Shown: positions 1 through 5,750 of the stretch, one piece after another | How positions within the stretch are numbered: the first letter of the stretch is position 1 | How the letters are laid out: every line of letters begins with the position of its first letter | Assembly (NCBI GenBank): GCA_025462985.1 | Contig: JAOAPP010000268.1 | Coordinates: 1 to 5,750 of the forward strand | Source of the DNA: Bryobacterales bacterium | GTDB lineage: Bacteria; Acidobacteriota; Terriglobia; Bryobacterales; Bryobacteraceae | DNA length: 5,750 bases | Direction of reading: 5' to 3' | Translations under genes and position numbers: made by a program | The notes under the pieces: model-generated | Seen by the model: the letters and a program-made list of their open reading frames with translations, nothing else | The model's database searches: none | Told to the model about the DNA's origin: nothing

Positions 1-1018
1 TGATCCTATGGTCGGTGAACGCCGTGTGCCCTCCATCCTTGGCAGGTCGCCGTGGCATGTGGCAGCCGATGCAGTTCTGGGCCAGGGCCGCATGCGACGG
101 AGAAAGACTGCCGGCATGACAAGTAAGGCAGCGCGCCCGGAAGTATTCCGCCGGTCGCAAGGGCGTCTGGTGCGGGTCGTGACACGTGCCACACCATAGC
201 TTGCCTCGACTGCTTCTGGCGCAAACGCTCAACCTCAACTGCTCGGACTGGCTAATGACCTTGATCGTTTCCTCTGGGCCGTGACGAGCAACGTAGACAG
301 TGTAGCTGTCTTCGAGAACCTGCCCAGGTTGAAAGTCAGTGATGGCCTTGCCAGGATTGGGAATGCGCATCTCGCCGGCCAGGTGACACTGCTCGCAGAC
401 ACTATCTCGCGCAGTCTCCGACAGTTTGGCGGGGTTGACGATCGAGCCGGGAACCGGCCTCTTAAGATGCGCCTCCGCAGGACCATGGCACCGGTCGCAC
501 CCGATTCCGGTTTGCTCGAATGGCGGCGAAAGATAGCTGTTCAGGGTATCTGGAATCGGTCGGGGCTTGTCGGAATGGCAGGACAGACACGCCAGTGTGA
601 CGGGTCGGGAGAAATCGGGAGCCGAGCTTTGTTCGTACCCCGGCGCGACATCCCAAGCCTGACGGATCGTGTAATAGGACAGCGGCGACTGGAACAGGTG
701 ATCGCCGATCTGAGCCAGGAAACCGAGGGCGTGACTGCCGGATCCAATCTCGTAGGCAACGGGCAAAGTTGCTGATTCGTCGCCTCGTCGAAAGCTCTGC
801 CACACCTCAGAGCCCCGATTTCGAATAATGAAGTTTGTGCCCGAAAAGTCGTGACGAAAAGTGCCTTCCGGCTGTGGGACAACCCGCTTGATCGAGTTCG
901 CCATGGCCGTCCGCTCATACCCTTGCACCTCGTTCGGATGGCAACTCATGCACGGATGAGCGTGGGCCAGAAGTGCCAAGGGAATCAAAAGGGTCGCTAG
1001 CGTCGGTCCGAGGTGCAA
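1..1018 (-). CDS. Multiheme c-type cytochrome, probably TPR-containing family (3' end outside window)
   Basis: This is a secreted cytochrome that would bind at least seven c-type hemes and carry electrons in the periplasm or at the cell surface. The frame has no stop from the in-frame TAG at 1103-1105 to the left edge, and runs off the window after about 339 codons. Counting from TTG at 1018, heme motifs are CMSCH (23-27), CLSCH (144-148), CDRCH (174-178), CEQCH (208-212), CGTCH (276-280), CLTCH (297-301) and CIGCH (316-320). Residues 1-20 form a hydrophobic signal peptide ending AHA, though without a positive n-region. Spare histidines (HGPAEAH, HDPH) could be distal ligands. The ending CHMPRR...DGGH..FTDHRI resembles acidobacterial cytochromes that continue into TPR repeats; that continuation is inferred. 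There is no in-frame ATG or GTG before the first heme motif, so the start must be TTG or CTG. TTG at 1018 gives the most compact signal peptide, and TTG at 1042 is the main alternative. No Shine-Dalgarno supports either. A terminator lies just upstream. Confidence 0.87.
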   Translation of the reverse strand, partial: MHLGPTLATLLIPLALLAHAHPCMSCHPNEVQGYERTAMANSIKRVVPQPEGTFRHDFSGTNFIIRNRGSEVWQSFRRGDESATLPVAYEIGSGSHALGFLAQIGDHLFQSPLSYYTIRQAWDVAPGYEQSSAPDFSRPVTLACLSCHSDKPRPIPDTLNSYLSPPFEQTGIGCDRCHGPAEAHLKRPVPGSIVNPAKLSETARDSVCEQCHLAGEMRIPNPGKAITDFQPGQVLEDSYTVYVARHGPEETIKVISQSEQLRLSVCARSSRGKLWCGTCHDPHQTPLRPAEYFRARCLTCHAGSLSPSHAALAQNCIGCHMPRRPAKDGGHTAFTDHRI

Positions 1019-1061
1019 ATGGAGAGAGTAGCAGACGGACAACAGATCTGAGACCGCGAAC

Positions 1062-1090
1062 AAAAAGCCCGGAGCACAAAGGCTCCGGGC
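1062..1090 (-). terminator. Rho-independent terminator of the receptor gene
   Basis: Read on the minus strand, GCCCGGAGC (1090-1082) and GCTCCGGGC (1075-1067) form a perfect 9-bp GC-rich stem with a 6-nt loop. Five T residues follow (1066-1062). The stem begins 32 nt after the receptor stop codon at 1123-1125. This is a textbook intrinsic terminator and should end the receptor transcript before the cytochrome gene. That gene then needs its own promoter or read-through. There is no equivalent T-tract on the plus-strand side, so it works in one direction only. Confidence 0.9.
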
Positions 1091-1122
1091 ATCGAGGTAC
1101 AGCTAAGCTAAGCGACTGGATC

Positions 1123-4100
1123 CTAGAACAGGATCGCTATGTGTCCTTGGCCCTGTCGCGGCGTGTTTGCCTGGCTATTGATGACCATTCCAAAGTTCGC
1201 GTCGTTGAGATTCGTATTAGGCGAACCAAACACGACCCGATTTAGCAAATTGAAATACTCCATCTCGAGCTTCAGCTTGACGCGTTCACCGAAGGAGAAG
1301 TACTTTGCGAGAGCTATGTCTTCGTTATATTGGAACGGGTTGCGCATGCTTGCCACATAGCGTGGTTCATTGCCGATGGCCCATGGTCCCGGATCCTGGA
1401 AAGCTGCCTTGTTCAAAACTGGGAGCCCTTTATACACGTTGCTGTAGCTGAACTGCAACGTCTGTCCCGGGACGATGTTCGGCCGGTTGCTTGTTCCGTT
1501 CCCGAGCGGGTTGCCCGCAACGGTCACCTGAAGCGGCGTGCCGCTTGCATAAGTGAGGATCGGGCTGATCTGCCAGCCGCCCAGCACCGCGTTGACCACG
1601 CCGCCCTTGTTCATGAACGTCCTGCCCTTGCCGAACGGGAGCTCATACGTGGCAGCGATCTTCACAATGTGGGTCTGATCGTTGTTGTCGATTGACCATT
1701 CTGCTTTCTGGTTCTCTTTATTCAGCGATCGAGAAGCAAACGATGTAAACCCGGAGCTCGTGTTCGACATCATTTTCGAGAGGTTGTAAGAAACCAGGAA
1801 GCTAAGCCCATTGGTATAGCGCTTTTCGACCTGAAGTTGCAGGGCGTTATACAGCGCCGAGCCGTTCATGTCGAAGTTGTTGAAGATATCCGCGTATTGC
1901 GGGTAAGGCCGTAAAGCCTGAAGCACGGTGGCTGTCGGGAAATCCGTGAGGAATGTCGGATACGGAAGCGGGATGCCAAGGCTTACTCCTGTCGTCGCAT
2001 AAGGGTCGCCCAGCTTGCTGCCGTACTGAGTCAGGTATCCCGGGGAAATCTGGTTGATGGGATTTAGCTGGGAAGGCAAGCGGTTCGCGCGGTTTCCGGT
2101 GTAGTTCACCGTCATGAACATGCTCGAGGGTAGCTCCCGCTGTATGCCAATGTTCCAAACAGCATCGTAGGGTGTGACACCGTTGAAGTTCGGATCGAAA
2201 GCGTTGATGCTCGTGCCGTTGGCAATCGTGGGGCTGAAAGGCGTGGCCCCAGCCAAGGGCAGGATGGTGTTGTCCCAGGAGCCAAAGCCTGGATTGGTAG
2301 ACCCGGTCGAGTTTCGCTGGAATGACCCGAGAAGCAGGTTCCCGTAGTTCACCGCTACTTTGCTGATTCCGTATTCGTAAGCTCCACCGTTGAGGAAGTT
2401 CACTGAGAATCCGCTCTGCAGCACTGTTTTGTTGTTCAACTGGTAAGAGAAGCCGACCCGCGGACTGAAATTCTTCCAGTGAATGGCGGCTCGGTCTGTT
2501 ACGGCGCATCCCGTGCAATACCCAAACTTGGTTGCCGCTCCAAGAAGGCCGCCGGCGCCCGGATTCGGGATGTTGGCATCGAAATAGACGATGTTGTTAT
2601 TGGCCTCCTTGAATGGAACCAGAATGTCCCAACGCACGCCGAGATTGACCGTGAGTCGAGGCGTCCACTTGATGTCGTCCTGGATGTAGCTGGAAACCGC
2701 CGTGTTACTCAGCTTCAGCTCTTGTGACCCAATACGGTCCGCACTATCCACTGTTCCGAGCAGGAAGCTGGCAAAAGCATTCCCGGTCGTGCCGAGATTC
2801 TTCGGGTCCGCCGTCTGGTTATTGCTGAAGTTGAAGTTGCCGGCGCACTGTTGGCATTCATTGTCATCCTGGTACGTCCGCCGAACCTCCCACCCGATGT
2901 TGAAGGTGTGCTTGCCGCGGATCCAGAGATAGTTGTTGTCGACCACCATTCCAAGTTTTCGGTTGATGGAGTTCGAATTTGAAGTTCCCAGATTTCCAGG
3001 ATTGAGCGGTCCGCTGAAGTTGATCCCCGAGACGATGGGAGCTCCGGGCGCCGCACTCAACACCGGCTGGGTACCGGTGCGAACGGGAATCTGGAAGTTC
3101 AGTTCTCCCAGCCAGCTCGCTCCGGCCGTCATGACCAGGTGAGGATTGATCGCATACGAGTAGTTCGCGATGAACACGGTACCCAGATCGGGAAAGTAAG
3201 TGTAGTTCGCCAGGGGATTGGAAGTCGGCAGATTGTTGCCTTCACCATAGGCGGTTTGCCGATTCCGCCACTCTGCCCAATGGATTGACTGTTTGTCCGT
3301 GATGTTGTGATCGATGGTGAAGCCCCAGGGGTTCTGCCGGAATGGAATAGCGCCAATCAGGTTAGGCGAGTTGTTGGAAAAGCCCGGCAGGGTGGGAGTC
3401 GGGATAAGCGGCAGGATACCCGAAGTGAGTGGGCTGAAGCAAGCCTTCGGGATGATGTTGCCTCGGAAAGGCGTGCCTGGAGTATTGCCTCCCGCCGTGC
3501 AGCTGCCCGGTTGTCCGCTGGCAGGATCGTAGATTGGAATCAGCTTGTTATTGGAGTCGACCAGTCCGCTGAAATCTCCGTTCTTTTCGGCCGCCGTCGG
3601 CAGCGAGAAAAAGCCAGTCTGCGTCTGGTTCTGGCGATACCATTCCATGCTGAGGTGGAAGAACGTACGGTTCTTTCCGTTGTAAAGCTTCGGAATGATC
3701 ACCGGCCCCGCGAAGGTGAAACCGTAGTTATTTTCCCTGTCAATCGGAACGGTCGGATTGTAAGCACCTCGTGCGTCGAAGTAGTTGTTGCGGATGATCT
3801 CAAAGCCATCACCATGGAATTGGTTCGTTCCCGAGGCCGTCTGGTAAGTCACCACACCTTGAGCCAGCCCGTATTGGGCGGAGAAGGAAGACCGCAGAAC
3901 GTTGAAGGAGTTGACCAGTTCGAAAGGCGGGTTCCAGATCGTCTGAAAACCCTGCGTTTCCGATTGCGCCATGGCGATACCGTTGAACACGACTTCGTTC
4001 TGGAAATCGACACCGCCGTTGATGCGATGGCTGAAGGAGCTGCCCGTCACGCCGGGCGCCAGGAAAATAAAGCTATCGATCTGCCGGCCGCGGCCACCCG

Positions 4101-4596
4101 AGATGATGGTCGGCAATTCCTGCACGACCTTGTTTTCGAGCGTCGTATTTAAGCTGGGCGCGCTCGTGTCAAGCGCGATTGCGTTCTCCGCGACCTCGAT
4201 CGTCTGTTGCGTACTGCCGGGCTGTAGAACCGCGTCAACCGTGGACGACCGTCCGACGTCCACGCCGACGCCTTTATGATCGGAGGACTGGAAACCAGGC
4301 AGATCAACCCTTACGGTGTAGGTGCCCGGTATCAAATCCGTGACCGTGTACGTACCAGCGGAGCTGGTTTCCGTGATTTTCGACACCTGTGTGGCATCGT
4401 TTGTGACCGTCACCTTTGCATTCGCGACCGTGCCGCCGCTGGCGTCAGTGACTGTTCCATTTATACTGCTCAGAGTTTGAGCGCCTCCCAACTGCGCCAA
4501 TCCCACCAAGAGCAGCCATGCTGCGATCGCTGCAGTGAGCCATGCCCGTATATCGGTGCGCGCACCGATATACGGCGAACCATTCGTCGTCTTCAT
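1123..4596 (-). CDS. Oar-like TonB-dependent outer-membrane receptor with N-terminal carboxypeptidase-regulatory-like domain
   Basis: This is a 1157-aa outer-membrane beta-barrel protein of the large Oar/SusC-like TonB-dependent class common in Acidobacteriota, likely importing or sensing an unknown, possibly polymeric, ligand. The signal peptide spans about residues 1-39 (h-region LTAAIAAWLLLVGLAQL, cleavage near GGA/QT). A CarboxypepD_reg-like beta-sandwich follows (about 44-126: INGTVTDASGG, PGTYTVRVDLPGF). Next are a linker with TIEV (132-135) and a plug-like segment with VVQELP (157-162) and LAPGV (179-183). The remainder is rich in Asn, aromatic and Gly residues, as expected of a barrel, and ends in a C-terminal Phe (GHIAILF), typical of outer-membrane proteins. 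The frame is open back to GTG 4692, but only ATG 4596 gives a signal peptide. AAGGGG at 4615-4620 lies 18 nt upstream, rather far for a Shine-Dalgarno. Oddities are a 30-bp palindrome at codons 8-17 and exactly six cysteines (366, 386, 581, 584, 694, 697). The ligand cannot be predicted. Confidence 0.93.
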   Translation of the reverse strand: MKTTNGSPYIGARTDIRAWLTAAIAAWLLLVGLAQLGGAQTLSSINGTVTDASGGTVANAKVTVTNDATQVSKITETSSAGTYTVTDLIPGTYTVRVDLPGFQSSDHKGVGVDVGRSSTVDAVLQPGSTQQTIEVAENAIALDTSAPSLNTTLENKVVQELPTIISGGRGRQIDSFIFLAPGVTGSSFSHRINGGVDFQNEVVFNGIAMAQSETQGFQTIWNPPFELVNSFNVLRSSFSAQYGLAQGVVTYQTASGTNQFHGDGFEIIRNNYFDARGAYNPTVPIDRENNYGFTFAGPVIIPKLYNGKNRTFFHLSMEWYRQNQTQTGFFSLPTAAEKNGDFSGLVDSNNKLIPIYDPASGQPGSCTAGGNTPGTPFRGNIIPKACFSPLTSGILPLIPTPTLPGFSNNSPNLIGAIPFRQNPWGFTIDHNITDKQSIHWAEWRNRQTAYGEGNNLPTSNPLANYTYFPDLGTVFIANYSYAINPHLVMTAGASWLGELNFQIPVRTGTQPVLSAAPGAPIVSGINFSGPLNPGNLGTSNSNSINRKLGMVVDNNYLWIRGKHTFNIGWEVRRTYQDDNECQQCAGNFNFSNNQTADPKNLGTTGNAFASFLLGTVDSADRIGSQELKLSNTAVSSYIQDDIKWTPRLTVNLGVRWDILVPFKEANNNIVYFDANIPNPGAGGLLGAATKFGYCTGCAVTDRAAIHWKNFSPRVGFSYQLNNKTVLQSGFSVNFLNGGAYEYGISKVAVNYGNLLLGSFQRNSTGSTNPGFGSWDNTILPLAGATPFSPTIANGTSINAFDPNFNGVTPYDAVWNIGIQRELPSSMFMTVNYTGNRANRLPSQLNPINQISPGYLTQYGSKLGDPYATTGVSLGIPLPYPTFLTDFPTATVLQALRPYPQYADIFNNFDMNGSALYNALQLQVEKRYTNGLSFLVSYNLSKMMSNTSSGFTSFASRSLNKENQKAEWSIDNNDQTHIVKIAATYELPFGKGRTFMNKGGVVNAVLGGWQISPILTYASGTPLQVTVAGNPLGNGTSNRPNIVPGQTLQFSYSNVYKGLPVLNKAAFQDPGPWAIGNEPRYVASMRNPFQYNEDIALAKYFSFGERVKLKLEMEYFNLLNRVVFGSPNTNLNDANFGMVINSQANTPRQGQGHIAILF
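4546..4575. repeat. Perfect 30-bp palindrome inside the receptor signal-peptide coding region
   Basis: The arms are CCGTATATCGGTGCG and its exact reverse complement, 15 bp each with no spacer; the centre is between 4560 and 4561. It occupies exactly codons 8-17 of the receptor, and the dyad centre falls on a codon boundary, so both strands read PYIGARTDIR. Imperfect direct repeats flank it on the minus strand: ATGGTTC (4583-4577) and ATGGCTC (4543-4537). In the mRNA it would form a very stable hairpin 21 nt after the start codon. The symmetry is seen directly. Whether it is an inserted element, a regulatory hairpin or a protein-binding site is unknown. Confidence 0.95.
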
Positions 4597-4649
4597 TTTA
4601 AGATGTGTAGCTAACCCCTTTATTTGTTGGCCAAGCGATGACCATGTGC

Positions 4650-4673
4650 ATGTACCCGAAACCGTGGGTACAT
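4650..4673. promoter_or_regulatory. Dyad-symmetric site, candidate operator for the receptor gene
   Basis: ATGTACCC (4650-4657) and GGGTACAT (4666-4673) are perfect 8-bp inverted repeats separated by 8 bp. The half-site centres are 16 bp apart, between one and two helical turns, a size common for dimeric repressors or activators. The site lies 54 nt upstream of the receptor ATG and immediately downstream of the candidate -10, so a bound regulator could block transcription initiation. It could instead form a hairpin in the 5' leader. No T-tract follows it, so it is not a terminator. The regulator is not identifiable. Confidence 0.5.
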
Positions 4674-4680
4674 CGATAGG

Positions 4681-4708
4681 AGTATATATCACAGCTATAG
4701 AACAAAAA
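4681..4708 (-). promoter_or_regulatory. Candidate promoter for the receptor gene
   Basis: On the minus strand, TATACT (4686-4681) matches five of six bases of a sigma-70 -10 box. It follows a weak -35-like TTTTTG (4708-4703) with a 16-bp spacer, in an AT-rich patch of the TPR-receptor gap. Transcription would begin near 4674, leaving a leader of about 75-80 nt that starts at the dyad. The -35 is poor and overlapping TATATA hexamers give other registers, so this is tentative. Confidence 0.3.
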
Positions 4709-4765
4709 CCCTAGGTCGTTGTATTTGGGCGTGAGAGGATCGGAAACTGAACGGCTCAGTGCAGG

Positions 4766-5680
4766 CTAATGCAAACTCTCAGGCGAGGAATTAGCGGCTG
4801 AAAGTTCTGTATATCGTTTCGTTTCCGCTTCCGCCTTGTCCCGTAAACCTCTCTTGCGGTACACCTGCGCCAGCACAAAATGTGTAGGCGCATTGGATGG
4901 CGCGAGTTCAATGCTCCGCTCCAACTCGGCTTGGGCGCTTTCTAACTGGTTCAGGTGTAGATAGGCTTTCCCAAGCTCCCGGCGGCCGCGAACCTCCTGT
5001 GGAGCAATCCGAACCGCTTCGAGAAGATACGGTACTGCCTCAGCCGGGCGTCCGCTGTCAACTAAAAGCGAACCCATATCGATATATGGTCCGGAGTCCC
5101 TCACCACCGCGCCCGCGTCCCACGATATGGCAGTCTGATAAGCCGAGAGCGCCTGGTCCATCTTGCCCAGACCCTGATAAGAAAGCCCGAGGTTGTCTTC
5201 CGCTTTAATGTTCTTCGGATCCAGCTTGAGGCACTGCTTAAACACAGCAACAGCCTCCTCAAATCGATTCTCGTTGTATTTGGTGCGAGCTAGGTAGTAC
5301 AGAGTCTGAAAATTACCCGGATCCCACTCAACTGACTTTGTGAACCACTTGTCGGCATCGGCATAGTCGTTTAGCAGAACATAGTCGCCCGCCACGGCCG
5401 CCAGTTCGGGAGCTCCAGGTACGCGATACTTCGCCCCTTCGGTGTATTCGGCCAGGGATGCCTCAGCGCGGCGTTGCTTGAATAGGATGTATCCAAGAAG
5501 AAAGTGCGCGTCCGCAGAGTTAATGTGGCTCTGGAGATAGAGCCGCGTGACTTGCTCAGCCTCTGTCAATTTGCCCGACTCTACCAGAGAGCGAGCTTCG
5601 GAAAGAGAATCCGCCGTTTGGGCCTGCAGCAGAAAAGGGGCGAGGCAAAAGGCGGTGAGCAATAAACAGCTACGGGTCAT
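4766..5680 (-). CDS. Secreted tetratricopeptide-repeat (TPR) protein
   Basis: This 304-aa protein is made almost wholly of TPR helical hairpins behind a Sec signal peptide, so it probably acts as a periplasmic scaffold; no enzymatic domain is visible. The signal peptide is MTRSCLLLTAFCLAPFLLQA (residues 1-20). It has no proper lipobox (TAFC lacks a small residue at -1), so it is probably not a lipoprotein. Repeats fall at roughly 22-53 (weak), 56-89, 92-121, 124-155, 158-191, 197-227, 230-261 and 264-294. They show the usual signature: A/G at position 8, A at position 20, and a P near the end, as in LDPKN, IAPQE and LAPSN. ATG 5680 is preferred over the GTG at 5719 because AAAGGG sits 8 nt before it and the signal peptide then begins at residue 1. 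It lies 169 bp upstream of the receptor on the same strand. A shared envelope function is plausible, but no partner can be named. Confidence 0.9.
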   Translation of the reverse strand: MTRSCLLLTAFCLAPFLLQAQTADSLSEARSLVESGKLTEAEQVTRLYLQSHINSADAHFLLGYILFKQRRAEASLAEYTEGAKYRVPGAPELAAVAGDYVLLNDYADADKWFTKSVEWDPGNFQTLYYLARTKYNENRFEEAVAVFKQCLKLDPKNIKAEDNLGLSYQGLGKMDQALSAYQTAISWDAGAVVRDSGPYIDMGSLLVDSGRPAEAVPYLLEAVRIAPQEVRGRRELGKAYLHLNQLESAQAELERSIELAPSNAPTHFVLAQVYRKRGLRDKAEAETKRYTELSAANSSPESLH

Positions 5681-5688
5681 CACGCAGG

Positions 5689-5694
5689 CCCTTT
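5689..5694 (-). promoter_or_regulatory. Shine-Dalgarno of the TPR gene (decides its start)
   Basis: AAAGGG on the minus strand ends 8 nt before ATG 5680-5678, an ideal spacing. An in-frame GTG lies immediately before the ATG, and another in-frame GTG lies at 5719. Starting at 5719 would put 13 polar or charged residues ahead of the signal peptide and would place this site inside the coding sequence, so ATG 5680 is chosen. Confidence 0.75.
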
Positions 5695-5750
5695 CGAAAT
5701 CTTTGTACCATAGCGCCACGTCCCGGCCTTTATTTCGGCTCGTCCACGTT

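Noticed and set aside
281..918. Open frames on both strands (281-775 plus; 462-803 and 541-918 minus)
   Set aside because: They overlap the uninterrupted minus-strand frame carrying all seven CXXCH motifs; none has a domain or start signal of its own.
1101..1113. AGCTAAGCTAAGC short tandem repeat between the receptor stop and its terminator
   Set aside because: Fewer than three copies of a 5-bp unit; this is expected by chance and shows no link to a known element.
3307..4152. Plus-strand open frame of 281 codons
   Set aside because: It lies entirely antisense to the well-supported receptor gene, its product is Arg/Val-rich with no recognisable domain or signal, and it fits a shadow of a codon-biased gene.
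4597..4692. N-terminal extension of the receptor from GTG 4692
   Set aside because: It would add 32 non-hydrophobic residues ahead of the signal peptide and would overlap the candidate promoter and dyad; ATG 4596 gives a sensible signal peptide.
4746..4760. Small hairpin after the TPR stop codon (ACTGA / TCAGT, 5-nt loop)
   Set aside because: The stem is only 5 bp, AT-rich, and followed by no real T-tract, so it is too weak to call as a terminator.
5077..5090. ATATCGATAT palindrome within the TPR gene, superficially like the 30-bp palindrome
   Set aside because: Only 10 bp, lies in ordinary coding sequence, and shares only a few bases with the signal-peptide palindrome.
1..5750. CRISPR array, tRNA/rRNA or insertion sequence
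   Set aside because: No regularly spaced repeats, no tRNA-like cloverleaf or rRNA sequence noticed, and no transposase-like protein in any frame.

Overview
The window looks like chromosome of an Acidobacteriota member, most likely of the Solibacteres/Bryobacterales type. Three things point there: a very large Oar-like TonB-dependent receptor with an N-terminal carboxypeptidase-regulatory-like domain, a secreted TPR protein, and a multiheme cytochrome ending (in this window) with a CHMPRR...DGGH..FTDHRI segment. All three are family types I associate with that phylum. The assignment rests on recognition by eye, not on a search.

All genes lie on the minus strand, so the reading order is from high to low coordinates. 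First is a secreted TPR-repeat protein (5680 to 4766, 304 aa), whose start is fixed by a good Shine-Dalgarno. A 169-bp gap follows, holding a plausible promoter and a 24-bp dyad. Next is the outer-membrane receptor (4596 to 1123, 1157 aa), followed 32 nt later by a clear rho-independent terminator (1067-1090 plus a T-tract). Last is a secreted multiheme c-type cytochrome that starts near 1018 and runs off the left edge; it carries seven CXXCH motifs in one uninterrupted frame. It has no ATG or GTG start, only TTG/CTG options. The plus strand shows no convincing gene; its long open frames are antisense shadows of the receptor and the cytochrome.

All three products are predicted to leave the cytoplasm: a periplasmic helical-repeat protein, an outer-membrane barrel and a c-type cytochrome. 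They could serve one envelope process, such as uptake of a polymer or ligand plus electron transfer, but the promoter and terminator suggest separate transcription units and no substrate can be read from the sequence.

The most unusual item is a perfect 30-bp palindrome (4546-4575) inside the receptor's signal peptide. It covers exactly codons 8-17, encodes PYIGARTDIR, and would leave an ordinary 30-residue signal peptide if removed. It is flanked by imperfect direct repeats (ATGGTTC / ATGGCTC). This looks like a small palindromic insertion in a coding sequence, or a strong hairpin early in the mRNA. The receptor also contains exactly six cysteines, arranged as three close pairs, two of them CxxC.
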